A DNA stretch of 17,962 bases, taken from contig CAZCBJ010000066.1 in the NCBI GenBank assembly GCA_964496705.1, positions 1 through 17,962 on the forward strand, written 5' to 3'. The notes under the pieces were generated by a model. It was not told the origin of the DNA. It searched no databases and saw only the letters and a program-made list of their open reading frames with translations. How positions within the stretch are numbered: position 1 is the first letter of the stretch; each line of letters starts with the position of its first letter. Positions 1-7,635 of the stretch are shown piece after piece. The translations under genes and the position numbers were made by a program. Origin of the DNA: CAZCBJ01 sp964496705. Lineage in GTDB: Bacteria; Chloroflexota; Anaerolineae; Anaerolineales; Anaerolineaceae.

Positions 1-38
1 ACGCCTCCATCATTTGAAAAATAACCACGATTGCTGTC

Positions 39-67
39 TTGCAATATTATAACCCTGTGGCTACAAT
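39..67 (+). promoter_or_regulatory. Sigma-70-like promoter for the DprA-like gene
   Basis: TTGCAA (39-44), a 17-base spacer and TACAAT (62-67) match the -35/-10 consensus at 4/6 and 5/6. The predicted start near 74 leaves a leader of about 15 bases before the ATG at 89. It overlaps the possible divergent minus-strand -10 at 46-55. Confidence 0.45.
46..55 (-). promoter_or_regulatory. Possible divergent -10 region (GGGTTATAAT) for a gene left of the window
   Basis: Read on the minus strand this is GGGTTATAAT, the same ten bases that precede the genes at 8074 and 14230 on the plus strand. Two consecutive minus-strand ATG codons (13-11 and 10-8) follow about 33 bases later and could start a divergent gene that leaves the window. 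No ribosome binding site is visible in front of them, and too little of the gene is present to name it. Confidence 0.3.
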
Positions 68-88
68 GGGGTTAACTGATATAGAGGC

Positions 89-706
89 ATGGTCAAACCC
101 ATTTCCATTCCCGCGGCACAAATTGCGTCCCTGGCAATCCTGGGGGCTGAGATCCCAGCCCATTTCGAAGCGCTTGGTGAATTGGACTTGCTGCTCAAAG
201 CGCCAAGTCCCCCGGTGGCTGTGTTTTGCGCTCAGCGTTGCCCCGATACGCTGCATGCCGTTGCCCAGCAGACAGCCCAGGCATTGCGCGACAGCGGAAG
301 TGCCACGATCAGCGGGTTTTTCACCCCGCTGGAAAGTCAGATGTTTGACATTTTGCTGCGCGGCACACAGCCGGTCATCCGTGTGGAGGTGCGCGGGTTG
401 GAAAGTTACCCCCTTCCCAACCAGTTCAAGCGCCCGCTGGACAAAGGGCGCCTGTTGATCCTCTCGCCATATCCGGGTCGTCGTAAGCCGGATAAAGAAC
501 TGGCTGAGGAGCGCAATCGGATTGCGGCCGCGTTGGCCGGCCGTCTGCTGGTGATTCACGCCGAGCCAGGCGGAAAGTTGGAGCGGCTTTGCGCCGAGGC
601 GGCGCGGGAGTGGGGCAAGCCGGTTGAAGCTCCCGAAAGCTTCTATAACACCCACCTCGTATCGCTGGGGGTGAAGCTGTTGCGCTTCTCTGACTCTGCG
701 TCCTGA
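89..706 (+). CDS. Stand-alone DprA-like SLOG (Rossmann-fold) protein
   Basis: A 205-residue protein resembling the nucleotide/DNA-binding SLOG fold of DNA-processing protein DprA, without the HTH or SAM extensions of canonical DprA. A short N-terminal segment (about 12-36) precedes the fold. Visible signatures are ISGFFTPLE (74-82), LLRGTQPVI (89-97), KGRLLILSPYP (119-129), the ERNRIAAALA helix (141-150) corresponding to the DprA F-x-RNR region, and the glycine-rich AEPGGK loop (158-163). Canonical DprA is about 300-380 residues and loads RecA on incoming single-stranded DNA. Short relatives of this kind are widespread and have no settled role, so no dprA symbol is given. The ATG at 89 has only a weak GAGG (84-87) very close to it, but the promoter at 39-67 would give a short leader that fits this start. 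The gene stands alone: the next gene has its own promoter and strong ribosome binding site. Confidence 0.75.
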   Translation: MVKPISIPAAQIASLAILGAEIPAHFEALGELDLLLKAPSPPVAVFCAQRCPDTLHAVAQQTAQALRDSGSATISGFFTPLESQMFDILLRGTQPVIRVEVRGLESYPLPNQFKRPLDKGRLLILSPYPGRRKPDKELAEERNRIAAALAGRLLVIHAEPGGKLERLCAEAAREWGKPVEAPESFYNTHLVSLGVKLLRFSDSAS

Positions 707-730
707 CGCATTGGCAAAATCGTTTACAAT
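703..730 (+). promoter_or_regulatory. Possible promoter of the aldo/keto reductase-MFS unit
   Basis: CTGACG (703-708), a 16-base spacer and TACAAT (725-730) form a moderate sigma-70-like match whose -35 overlaps the stop codon of the preceding gene. A full AAGGAGG ribosome binding site (761-767) follows, four bases before the ATG at 772. Confidence 0.35.
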
Positions 731-771
731 ATTCCCTTATTCTAGATTACAGTTGCTATCAAGGAGGAGTC

Positions 772-1926
772 ATGCAATACCGTCCCTATGGCGCCACCGG
801 CGCGAATGTGTCCATTCTTGGTCTGGGCGCCATGCGCCTGCCGTCCATTGAGGAAGAAAGTCGCGTCGACCTGGACAAAGCTGTGCCCATCGTCCGCCGT
901 GCGCTCGACCTGGGGATCAACTACATCGACAGCGCTTACGGGTACATCTGGGGCACCAGCGAGGTGGCGGTTGGTCAGGCCATCAAGGGCTACGACCGCT
1001 CGAAGATATTCCTGGCCACCAAGATCCCTGTACACAGTGTGGAAGAGGGCGAACCCCAAGCCTGGCGAGAGCGTTTGGAGGAGTGTTTACGGCGCTTCGA
1101 TACGCCCTATATCGATTTCATGCATTTCCACGGGTTGGACTGGGCAGCTTATTCAGATGTACTCACCCGCAATGCCATGACCCTCGAAGAAGCCCGCAAA
1201 GCGCGCTCCGAGGGACTGATCCGCCACATCGTGTTCTCCAGCCACGATGAAGTGAATAACATCATTAAGTTGATCGACACCGGCGATTTCGCCGGCATGC
1301 TGGTGCAGTACAACTATCTCGACCGCCATAACGAACCCGCCATTGCCCGCGCGCATGAAAAGGGCATGGGCGTGGTAATCATGGGTCCGGTGGCCGGTGG
1401 ACGTCTGGTGACCCCGCAAGGCATCGTCCTTGATCGCGAAGGCGCGCTCGAGATCAAGACCCCCGAGCTGGCGCTGCGCTACGTCTGGCAGAACCCGGGC
1501 GTCAGCACCGCGTTGTCGGGGATGAGCAGCATTGAAATGGTCGAGGAAAACGTGCAATCCGCCGGGAAAGTGGCTCATATGAGCGAGGCTGAGATGGCGC
1601 GGGTGGCTGAGCTGCTGACCCAGCAGCAAAACCTGGCCGACCTGTATTGCACCGGCTGCGCGTACTGCATGCCCTGTCCCAATGAGGTGAATATCCCTGA
1701 GAACTTCCGTTATATGAACTGGTTCCGCGTCTGGGGAATGGAAGAACAGGCTCGCAAGGCTTATGCCGAGCTCAACGGTGAGAGCCATTGGCATGCCTAT
1801 GGCGAGGTCACCGGGCTGAACGCAGAAGCCTGCCTGCAGTGTGGTGAATGCGAGCCGAAATGCCCGCAGAATATCCATATTATCGATCAACTGGCTGAAA
1901 CTGCCCGCATCCTGGGCAGCAAATAG
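772..1926 (+). CDS. Aldo/keto reductase with C-terminal 4Fe-4S ferredoxin domain
   Basis: A 384-residue cytoplasmic oxidoreductase of the Fe-S aldo/keto reductase group (COG1453 type). The TIM-barrel domain spans about 1-285 and keeps all four catalytic positions of the superfamily: D53 and Y58 in IDSAYGY, K84 in LATKIP, and H120 in MHFHG. The C-terminal part (about 290-384) has two cysteine clusters, C293-x2-C296-x2-C299-x2-C302-P and C354-x2-C357-x2-C360-x3-C364-P, as expected for iron-sulfur binding. NAD(P)H-dependent carbonyl reduction coupled to Fe-S electron transfer is the likely chemistry; the substrate is unknown. Such proteins are common in anaerobes. The start is firm: a full AAGGAGG lies four bases upstream of the ATG. 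A transporter gene begins 19 bases after the stop, suggesting co-transcription. Confidence 0.92.
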   Translation: MQYRPYGATGANVSILGLGAMRLPSIEEESRVDLDKAVPIVRRALDLGINYIDSAYGYIWGTSEVAVGQAIKGYDRSKIFLATKIPVHSVEEGEPQAWRERLEECLRRFDTPYIDFMHFHGLDWAAYSDVLTRNAMTLEEARKARSEGLIRHIVFSSHDEVNNIIKLIDTGDFAGMLVQYNYLDRHNEPAIARAHEKGMGVVIMGPVAGGRLVTPQGIVLDREGALEIKTPELALRYVWQNPGVSTALSGMSSIEMVEENVQSAGKVAHMSEAEMARVAELLTQQQNLADLYCTGCAYCMPCPNEVNIPENFRYMNWFRVWGMEEQARKAYAELNGESHWHAYGEVTGLNAEACLQCGECEPKCPQNIHIIDQLAETARILGSK

Positions 1927-1945
1927 GATCGCTAGCGCCGGCTGT

Positions 1946-3118
1946 ATGCGCGTCGAATCCGCTTCCCGAAATTCCAAACAGCGCCTGGCTGTCATCCGGG
2001 CGCTGTATTTCTTTCTTTTTGCCGGGAATGGAATTTTCTTCACCTATATCAATGTGTATTACCGCAGCATCGGCCTGAGCGGCGTGCAGATTGGTCTGAT
2101 CAACACCCTGGCACCATTGATCGGCATCTTTGGCAGCACGTTGTGGGGGCTGCTCAGCGACCGCTTCGGGCGAACGCGCCTGCTGCTGGGCATCGCCGCG
2201 GCAGGGGCGGCGATTGGCGCGCTGGGCATCTCAGCGGTGCAAACCTTTATCTGGATTCTACCGCTGGCGGCTGTATCCAGCTTGTTCGCCAACACACTCG
2301 GCCCATTGGTGGACAGTGTCAACTTTGCTGCGCTGGGCGAGCAGCGCGAACGTTACAGCCGTCAGCGCATTTTTGGAACGGTTGGTTTCATCCTGACCAG
2401 TTCCACGGTCGGCCTGCTCTTTGAGCGCACGGGTTTACGCTTCATGTTTATCTTGTATCCGCTGACCCTGGGTCTGTTCATCCTCATGCTAAGCGGTCTC
2501 AAGGCGCAGAGTGTGCATTTGAATCGGTCGCTGTTCAGCGGAGTGCAGGCCTTCCTGCGTCAGCCGGCTTGGGTGGTGTTCACCCTCAGTGTGATCGTGC
2601 AGTTCATCGGCAACAACGGATTTATCAACTTTTTGAGCATTACATTGTACGAGATGGGCGCCAGCGATTGGTTGGTGGGGTTTGCCTGGTCAGCCGCAGC
2701 CATCTCCGAGCTGCCGGTCATGTTCTTCGGCGCTTGGATGATTCGCCGCTGGGGGGCGAGCAGGCTGGTGCCGGTGGCGATGGCGTTTTACCTGCTGCGC
2801 ATCTTCCTGTATGCCGTGATGCCCAATCCAGCCTGGGCGCTGGGGGTCAACCTGCTGCACAGTGTGACCTACGGTGTGTTTTGGATTGCCGGGGTAACCT
2901 ACGCCTACGAGCTGGCGCCCGCGGAATACAAAGCCACCAGCCAGGGTTTATTTGTGGCCAGCATCAACCTGGCGGCGGTAATCGGTTCGCCGCTTAGCGG
3001 CTGGCTTTATGACAATGTTGGCCGCTCCGGCATGTTTCTCACCCAGGTGGGGTTTTCGTTCGCTGCGCTTGTTTTATTCCTGATCGGACGCCGATTGCTC
3101 ATCCGCAGAGCATCCTGA
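1946..3118 (+). CDS. MFS-type transporter (MFS_1-like family)
   Basis: A 390-residue integral membrane protein with about 12 hydrophobic segments. The N-terminus resembles the MFS_1-like/nucleoside-proton-symporter branch of the major facilitator superfamily: a first helix in ALYFFLFAGNGIFF, then GLSGVQIGL, and the loop 2-3 signature GLLSDRFGRTRLLLG. Transport cargo cannot be told from sequence. The frame is open upstream to 1841, but that stretch lies inside the reductase gene and its 35 residues are not membrane-like; the ATG at 1946 places a short cationic N-terminus directly before the first helix and gives normal family length. No good ribosome binding site is visible, so translation may be coupled to the reductase, whose stop is 19 bases away. 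The gene converges on the YfhO-family gene with only three bases between stop codons. Confidence 0.82.
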   Translation: MRVESASRNSKQRLAVIRALYFFLFAGNGIFFTYINVYYRSIGLSGVQIGLINTLAPLIGIFGSTLWGLLSDRFGRTRLLLGIAAAGAAIGALGISAVQTFIWILPLAAVSSLFANTLGPLVDSVNFAALGEQRERYSRQRIFGTVGFILTSSTVGLLFERTGLRFMFILYPLTLGLFILMLSGLKAQSVHLNRSLFSGVQAFLRQPAWVVFTLSVIVQFIGNNGFINFLSITLYEMGASDWLVGFAWSAAAISELPVMFFGAWMIRRWGASRLVPVAMAFYLLRIFLYAVMPNPAWALGVNLLHSVTYGVFWIAGVTYAYELAPAEYKATSQGLFVASINLAAVIGSPLSGWLYDNVGRSGMFLTQVGFSFAALVLFLIGRRLLIRRAS

Positions 3119-3121
3119 TTG

Positions 3122-5266
3122 TTAATCCCTGGATCGAATCCAGCGCCGCGCCGCCAGCCAGCCCCATCCGGCGGCTGCCAAGATCAGCCCAGCCAGTGAG
3201 ACGAACTGGATGACCATGCGCAGCAGCGGCCGGTAAGTCAATTCCACCCGGGTGGTTCCGGCTGGTATTTGCATACCGACGAAAGCGCGCAGGGCGGGCT
3301 GCGCTGCAATTTTCTGGCTGCCGAAAGCGCCGTAGGCGATTGCCTGCCAATCCTGCCGGTAGAATTCGCTCAACATCAACACCCGATCGCGGTCGCCGGG
3401 TTCCATCTCTAAGACAATGTGGTTGACCCGGTGTGCCACCCGGATCTGCCCATCTCCCGCGCGGCGCAATTGCAGGATGGGCTTCAAATCCTGTCTTGAG
3501 AGACTCGCGCTGTCGGGCGCGCGCCAATCCTGGCCGGTCAAGACTGCGCCATCGATGAATTCCGCTTCATCCCAGGCGCGTGGGTTTTCGTAAAGGCCCA
3601 GTTCCAAGCCCTCATTGTCGTTGTAGACTACCTCAAGCAGTTGCAGGTCGTTGAGGAAATCCTCGTCCGTGGCTTTAAGCACATAGCGCACACCGCTCAA
3701 GTCATAGAAATCCTGGTTTTCAGCCCCGCAGCTCTGCGGGTTGATCAAACCGATCAAGCGCACCATGTCGGGGCAAAATGCGCGGTAGGAAACACCTTTG
3801 TACTGCCCGTTGATCGCCCGCAGCCCGTGATAGGGCAGCGAGTTATAAGCGATACCGGCTTTCATCAGGCCTTTGATGGAGATGCGCTCCTGGATGAGCG
3901 GGCTGAGCAGCAGCCTGCCGCCATCTTTTCCGATGTGCGTTTTAAGTTTCTGGATCAGCGGCGTTTCTGCGACCACGTTGGAGATGACCGGCTGGTTTTG
4001 CACATTCTGACGGTAGGACTGCATATTCTTCCAGAAGGGATAAGCGCCCATGCCTGCCAGCGACACTTGAATCAGGCAAAGCGCGGTTACGCCAATGGCG
4101 GCCATTCGACTGCGCTTGACGAGCCAGGTCAACGTCTCGCCGGCGATCAGGATGCCTGCCGGGATGAGGCTGTTGCAGAAGCCGATCGGCGCAGATACAA
4201 AATTGTAGATGACATCCGGCCGGACTACGTAAAGTAAAGCAAAAACTGCTACAGGAAAACCCAGGCTGACCGGCAGGCTGCGCGTTCTTCGGCGGAAGAT
4301 CAAACCCAAGATGGCCAGGATGGTGAAGATCGGCCCAAACGAGATGTGTCGCACCCCACGCACCAGCAGCGTTTGTTGATAATAATCCCCCCAGGGCAGG
4401 AAGAGACCGCGGTAGGTGTCGCCGCTGTTGAACAAGATCGGGCGCAGGAAAATGGACCAAAGCTCTTCACCGCCGAATTTTTGCGGAAAGTGGCTGAAGC
4501 CCTGGCTCGGGTCGAACAAGGCAAGCTCACTGAAGGTGGTGTATATTTTTGCGCCGGTGATCAACAGGATCAAGCCCAGGCTGAGCAGCAGCCATCGCTT
4601 TTGCCGCCAGCCGTCGTGGGGATTGCCCAGCACGAAAAGTGCCGTGAAGATGCAGCCGTAGAAGAAGAAGATCGGCGGGTAGCTGATCAGGGTGGTGAAT
4701 CCGATGGTCACCCCCAGGCCGACCGCATATAAAAACGAGTCGGGTCTGGTTTGGCTTTTCAAAAGATTGGTCGTCAGCAGCAGAATCCACGGCAGCGACA
4801 TATATCCCAGCAGGTGGGGCAGCCAGAAATCAGCGTAGGTGTAGTTCAGCACCGGAGAAGACAACAGAAAACTCACCACTCCAACCAGCCCGATCCATCC
4901 CTTGACGCCGAAGCGCCGGCTGAGCCGCCACATGCCGTAACCGCCCAGTAGGAGGTGCAGCGCATATACCAGTAAAATTCCGCGGCGCACATCCCGCGTA
5001 ATCAGCAGCGACAGGGGGTGGAGATTGAGGTCGCTGAAAAAGGCGGTTGGCATCCCGAAGGCATAATCGGATGTCCAAAATGGGTATTGCCCTTCGTCCA
5101 GCACCGCGCGCCCAAATAACACGGTGGGCATGATGGTGAAGCGGAAATCTTCCTCGTCGAAATGCACAATTCCGCGCAATGGGCTCAGCATAGCCAGCAC
5201 CATACCCAGAATGAACAGGATGATGAGCAGGTCGGTTTTGCGGAGAATTGCCGGCAGTTTTTTCAC
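3122..5266 (-). CDS. YfhO-family polytopic membrane protein
   Basis: A membrane protein of about 714 residues, with roughly a dozen hydrophobic segments, a long soluble region before the end, and one last helix (LAGLILAAAGWGWLAA) closing with a basic tail. It matches the YfhO family, which has GT-C-like topology: the first extracytoplasmic loop contains FDEEDF and YPFWTSDYAFGMP, and the C-terminal domain shows the family pattern of SEFYRQDWQA, then IPAGTTRVELTYRPL, then a helix. In Firmicutes YfhO proteins take part in glycosylating envelope polymers such as lipoteichoic acid; that role is not shown here. Start choice is open. GTG at 5266 begins MKKLPAILRK directly before the first helix and lies only 10 bases after a TATAAT on the same strand, giving a nearly leaderless mRNA. 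In-frame ATGs at 5293 and 5320 lie upstream of that box. None has a clear ribosome binding site. Confidence 0.82.
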   Translation of the reverse strand: MKKLPAILRKTDLLIILFILGMVLAMLSPLRGIVHFDEEDFRFTIMPTVLFGRAVLDEGQYPFWTSDYAFGMPTAFFSDLNLHPLSLLITRDVRRGILLVYALHLLLGGYGMWRLSRRFGVKGWIGLVGVVSFLLSSPVLNYTYADFWLPHLLGYMSLPWILLLTTNLLKSQTRPDSFLYAVGLGVTIGFTTLISYPPIFFFYGCIFTALFVLGNPHDGWRQKRWLLLSLGLILLITGAKIYTTFSELALFDPSQGFSHFPQKFGGEELWSIFLRPILFNSGDTYRGLFLPWGDYYQQTLLVRGVRHISFGPIFTILAILGLIFRRRTRSLPVSLGFPVAVFALLYVVRPDVIYNFVSAPIGFCNSLIPAGILIAGETLTWLVKRSRMAAIGVTALCLIQVSLAGMGAYPFWKNMQSYRQNVQNQPVISNVVAETPLIQKLKTHIGKDGGRLLLSPLIQERISIKGLMKAGIAYNSLPYHGLRAINGQYKGVSYRAFCPDMVRLIGLINPQSCGAENQDFYDLSGVRYVLKATDEDFLNDLQLLEVVYNDNEGLELGLYENPRAWDEAEFIDGAVLTGQDWRAPDSASLSRQDLKPILQLRRAGDGQIRVAHRVNHIVLEMEPGDRDRVLMLSEFYRQDWQAIAYGAFGSQKIAAQPALRAFVGMQIPAGTTRVELTYRPLLRMVIQFVSLAGLILAAAGWGWLAARRWIRSRD

Positions 5267-5275
5267 GGGTGAAAA

Positions 5276-5281
5276 ATTATA
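5276..5281 (-). promoter_or_regulatory. TATAAT box of the YfhO-family gene
   Basis: The minus strand reads GTTATAAT just upstream of the GTG at 5266. No convincing -35 is visible 16-18 bases further up. Predicted transcription would begin within a few bases of the GTG, so this box either supports a leaderless start there or, if translation starts at 5293 or 5320, is coincidental. Confidence 0.35.
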
Positions 5282-5311
5282 ACATACCGGCATTCGGCGA
5301 ATTGGAGGGTG

Positions 5312-5320
5312 TGCTATCAT
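5312..5320 (+). promoter_or_regulatory. Extended -10 promoter (TGCTATCAT) of the truncated sulfatase-like gene
   Basis: TGCTATCAT fits the TGn-extended -10 form, which can work without a -35. Eleven of twelve bases of TGTGCTATCATC (5310-5321) match TGTGCTATAATC upstream of the intact paralogue (5976-5987), so the promoter seems to have been duplicated with the gene. It lies about 30 bases from the divergent YfhO -10. Confidence 0.4.
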
Positions 5321-5371
5321 CCAGTCGCCCTGTCAGGAACGATGCGGCAGCGGCGGACGCAGGGTAACAGC

Positions 5372-5957
5372 ATGGCAAAACAGAGCAAGAATTCGTTTCT
5401 CAACCGGGGAATTGTCAGCCCGTTGATGATCGCGGCATTTTCTGTGCTGGCCGTGTGGCTCAGCAATTTTGACCAGATGGAACCGTTCACTGTATTGCGC
5501 CCATTAATGGTTGCCATACTTCTGGGCGCCGTCCTTAATGGGCTGCTGTGCTGGCTTACCCGCGCAGTGCTCAAAGCCAGCCTGCTCAGCGCTTTCTGGA
5601 TTCTTCTGTTCATTCTCTATGGTCATATTTACGGCGTCCTCGAGCCGGTGAATGTTTTGGGGTTTGCGCAAGGCAGACATCAGACAATCCGCCCGCCCGC
5701 CGGTGATTGTCCTGCAGGGCGATCACGGTTGGGGCAACAGCGCCCCGCCCCGCATGCGCCTCCTGAACGCTAATGATATGCCCGACGGAGGTGGCGAGAT
5801 GGTGTATGCCACCAACACCCCGGTTAACGCCTTCCGCATTATCTTTACTTTCTATTTTGGCGCAAACTATCCCATGCTTGAGGACTTGAGTTATTTTTCC
5901 CCTGCCGAAACCCGCTATCAATTTACGGTTTATCCGCCCATCTGCATTGAGCCATAA
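5372..5957 (+). pseudogene. Internally deleted, frameshifted copy of the sulfatase-like membrane protein
   Basis: Two pieces of one ancestral gene lie in different frames. From ATG 5372 the first frame encodes about 105 residues with four hydrophobic segments, closely matching the start of the intact gene at 6040 (shared blocks FSVLA, SNF-x-QMEP, YGHIYG, LEPV, GFA-x-GRH). Near 5665-5685 the match jumps to the other end of the protein and to another frame: RPPVIVLQGDHGWG and the following 80 residues match the intact C-terminus up to the TAA at 5955-5957. About 1 kb is missing between them, corresponding to residues of about 108-443 of the intact copy. That removes the equivalents of D187, T228 and H395/H400, so no active enzyme can be made; a frameshifted membrane stub could still be translated. 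An AGGG at 5361-5364 is a weak ribosome binding site. Point differences from the intact copy are spread along both pieces, so duplication is older than the deletion. Confidence 0.85.
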
Positions 5958-5977
5958 ACAAGGCTTGAAGCGACCTG

Positions 5978-5986
5978 TGCTATAAT
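5978..5986 (+). promoter_or_regulatory. Extended -10 promoter (TGCTATAAT) of the intact sulfatase-like gene
   Basis: TGC directly before a perfect TATAAT makes a consensus extended -10. No -35 is visible. The predicted transcript starts near 5993 and gives a leader of about 47 bases. The stop codon of the truncated copy (5955-5957) lies just upstream, so the intact gene can be expressed independently. Confidence 0.5.
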
Positions 5987-6039
5987 CACCGCGTTTTAGA
6001 CGGATCGACCATATCAGCAACCTGGCTGTCAGACCTTTC

Positions 6040-7635
6040 ATGAAAATAAAGCGAACGCCACTCGATGCCAATATTCTAGCTCCGCTGAGCATTGCCCTCT
6101 TTTCGGTGCTGGCGTTGTGGGCCAGTAATTTTAGTCAAATGGAGCCGGTGGCGGCTGTACGGCCGATACTGACCGCTTTACTCGCTGGGGCTGCGCTTTA
6201 CGGTTTGCTGCGCTGGATCACCCGTTCTGCTCCCAAAGCGGGCTTGCTCAGTGCATACTGGATTTTGCTTTTTGTTACCTATGGGCATATATACGGCTTG
6301 CTGGAGCCGGTGGTGGTCGGTGGCTTTGCGCCCGGACGCCACCGCTTTTTAATCCTGATATGGCTGATGTTGTTGCTTGTGGGTACCATTTTTGTCCTGC
6401 GTAAAGGATATCGCCTGTCTTTTTTATGCTGGGGCGCCAACCGGATTGGACTCTTACTGGTCGGCATGGCCTTGATCCAGCTACTCTTTTTGCAGTTTCG
6501 CCCATCTTTCACGCACAAACCCGTTCGGTCACCTGCAGAACTGAATACCAGTGGGCTGTCTGCCGGGAATTTTCCGGATGTTTATTACATCATCCTCGAT
6601 TCGTATTCGCGTGAGGATGTGCTGAGCAAATATTACGAGTTTGATAATTCTGAATTTTTGAATGAGTTGAGAAATCGCGGATTTGTCATCCCGGATTGCA
6701 CGCAGAGCAATTATGCCTACACTGCACTGGTAATTCCTTCTACTTTCAATATGGATTATTTTGACAGTTTCTCGGCGGGTGTCGATACCTCAGCTGCGGA
6801 CCTTAATTATTATCAACTGCGCGAACATATTCTGCACAACGAGGTGCGCGATAATTTCACTGCGCTGGGATACACCTACGTCACTATTGAGACAGCCTTT
6901 CCCTGGCTGAATGTGGATGATAGCGATATTTATTATCGCACGCGCATCTCCTCCTTGTTCCTTCTCCAATTATTGGAGTTGACCGATTTTGATAGCATGC
7001 TGGTGGATACGAGCCTCTTGCGCGTGGTCAGCGAGGCTGGCGCGCTTTCACCGCGCTTGCAGGAAGCGCTGGATTACGGTATCAGCCGGATTAACGTGAT
7101 GTATCGCAAGGTTGGCAAGGTGGTACGCTCGAAAAATCAAATCCGCTATGACCACGTGATGAGCATCCTGGATACTGCTGAGAAAACGCCCCGGATAGTC
7201 AGCCCAAAATTTGTCTATATCCATGTTGTCGCTCCTCATCCTCCCATTGTGTTCAATGAAAAAGGACAGTTTGCGCCGGAAACCAGTTTGAAAATCGGCT
7301 ACCCCAAGGAGATCCAGTATCTTAACCAACGCATGTTGACGCTGATTGACCTGATCCTCAGCCAGTCAAGCCGACCGCCGGTGATTGTGCTGCAGGGTGA
7401 TCATGGCTGGGGCACGATTAAAGAAAATCGCCAGCTCATTCTGAACGCCTATTACCTGCCGGATGGTGGATCCAAGCTGGTGTATCCCACCATCACCCCG
7501 GTCAACACTTTTCGTATCATCTTCAACCATTACTTCGGCGGCTATTACCCTCTGCTGGAAGATATCACCTATTACTCGCCGGACGAAGATCAATATAATT
7601 TTAAAATCATTCCCGCCACTTGTGTGACCCGCTAA
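6040..7635 (+). CDS. Membrane-anchored sulfatase/phosphoglycerol-transferase-like protein
   Basis: A 531-residue protein with about five N-terminal hydrophobic segments (roughly 10-30, 38-58, 67-87, 101-121, 130-150) and an outer catalytic-type domain of the alkaline phosphatase superfamily. Visible landmarks are D187 in YYIILDSYSR (first metal ligand position), the block SNYAYTALVIPSTFN with T228 as likely nucleophile, H395 and H400 in HVVAPHPP, and D454-H455 in VLQGDHGWG. This layout resembles lipoteichoic acid synthase and phosphoethanolamine/phosphoglycerol transferases, and also uncharacterised sulfatase-like membrane proteins, so the reaction (transfer or hydrolysis of a phosphate or sulfate ester on an envelope polymer) is inferred only. 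The ATG at 6040 has no clear ribosome binding site but lies directly before the basic N-terminus and first helix. A degenerate copy precedes it and the YfhO gene is divergent beyond that. Confidence 0.82.
   Translation: MKIKRTPLDANILAPLSIALFSVLALWASNFSQMEPVAAVRPILTALLAGAALYGLLRWITRSAPKAGLLSAYWILLFVTYGHIYGLLEPVVVGGFAPGRHRFLILIWLMLLLVGTIFVLRKGYRLSFLCWGANRIGLLLVGMALIQLLFLQFRPSFTHKPVRSPAELNTSGLSAGNFPDVYYIILDSYSREDVLSKYYEFDNSEFLNELRNRGFVIPDCTQSNYAYTALVIPSTFNMDYFDSFSAGVDTSAADLNYYQLREHILHNEVRDNFTALGYTYVTIETAFPWLNVDDSDIYYRTRISSLFLLQLLELTDFDSMLVDTSLLRVVSEAGALSPRLQEALDYGISRINVMYRKVGKVVRSKNQIRYDHVMSILDTAEKTPRIVSPKFVYIHVVAPHPPIVFNEKGQFAPETSLKIGYPKEIQYLNQRMLTLIDLILSQSSRPPVIVLQGDHGWGTIKENRQLILNAYYLPDGGSKLVYPTITPVNTFRIIFNHYFGGYYPLLEDITYYSPDEDQYNFKIIPATCVTR

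Noticed and set aside
1841..1945. Upstream start for the MFS gene inside the aldo/keto reductase
   Set aside because: The extra 35 residues are read from the ferredoxin-domain coding sequence in another frame and do not resemble an MFS N-terminus.
3641..4237. 198-residue plus-strand open frame opposite the YfhO gene
   Set aside because: Antisense shadow of a well-supported membrane protein; no independent start signal.
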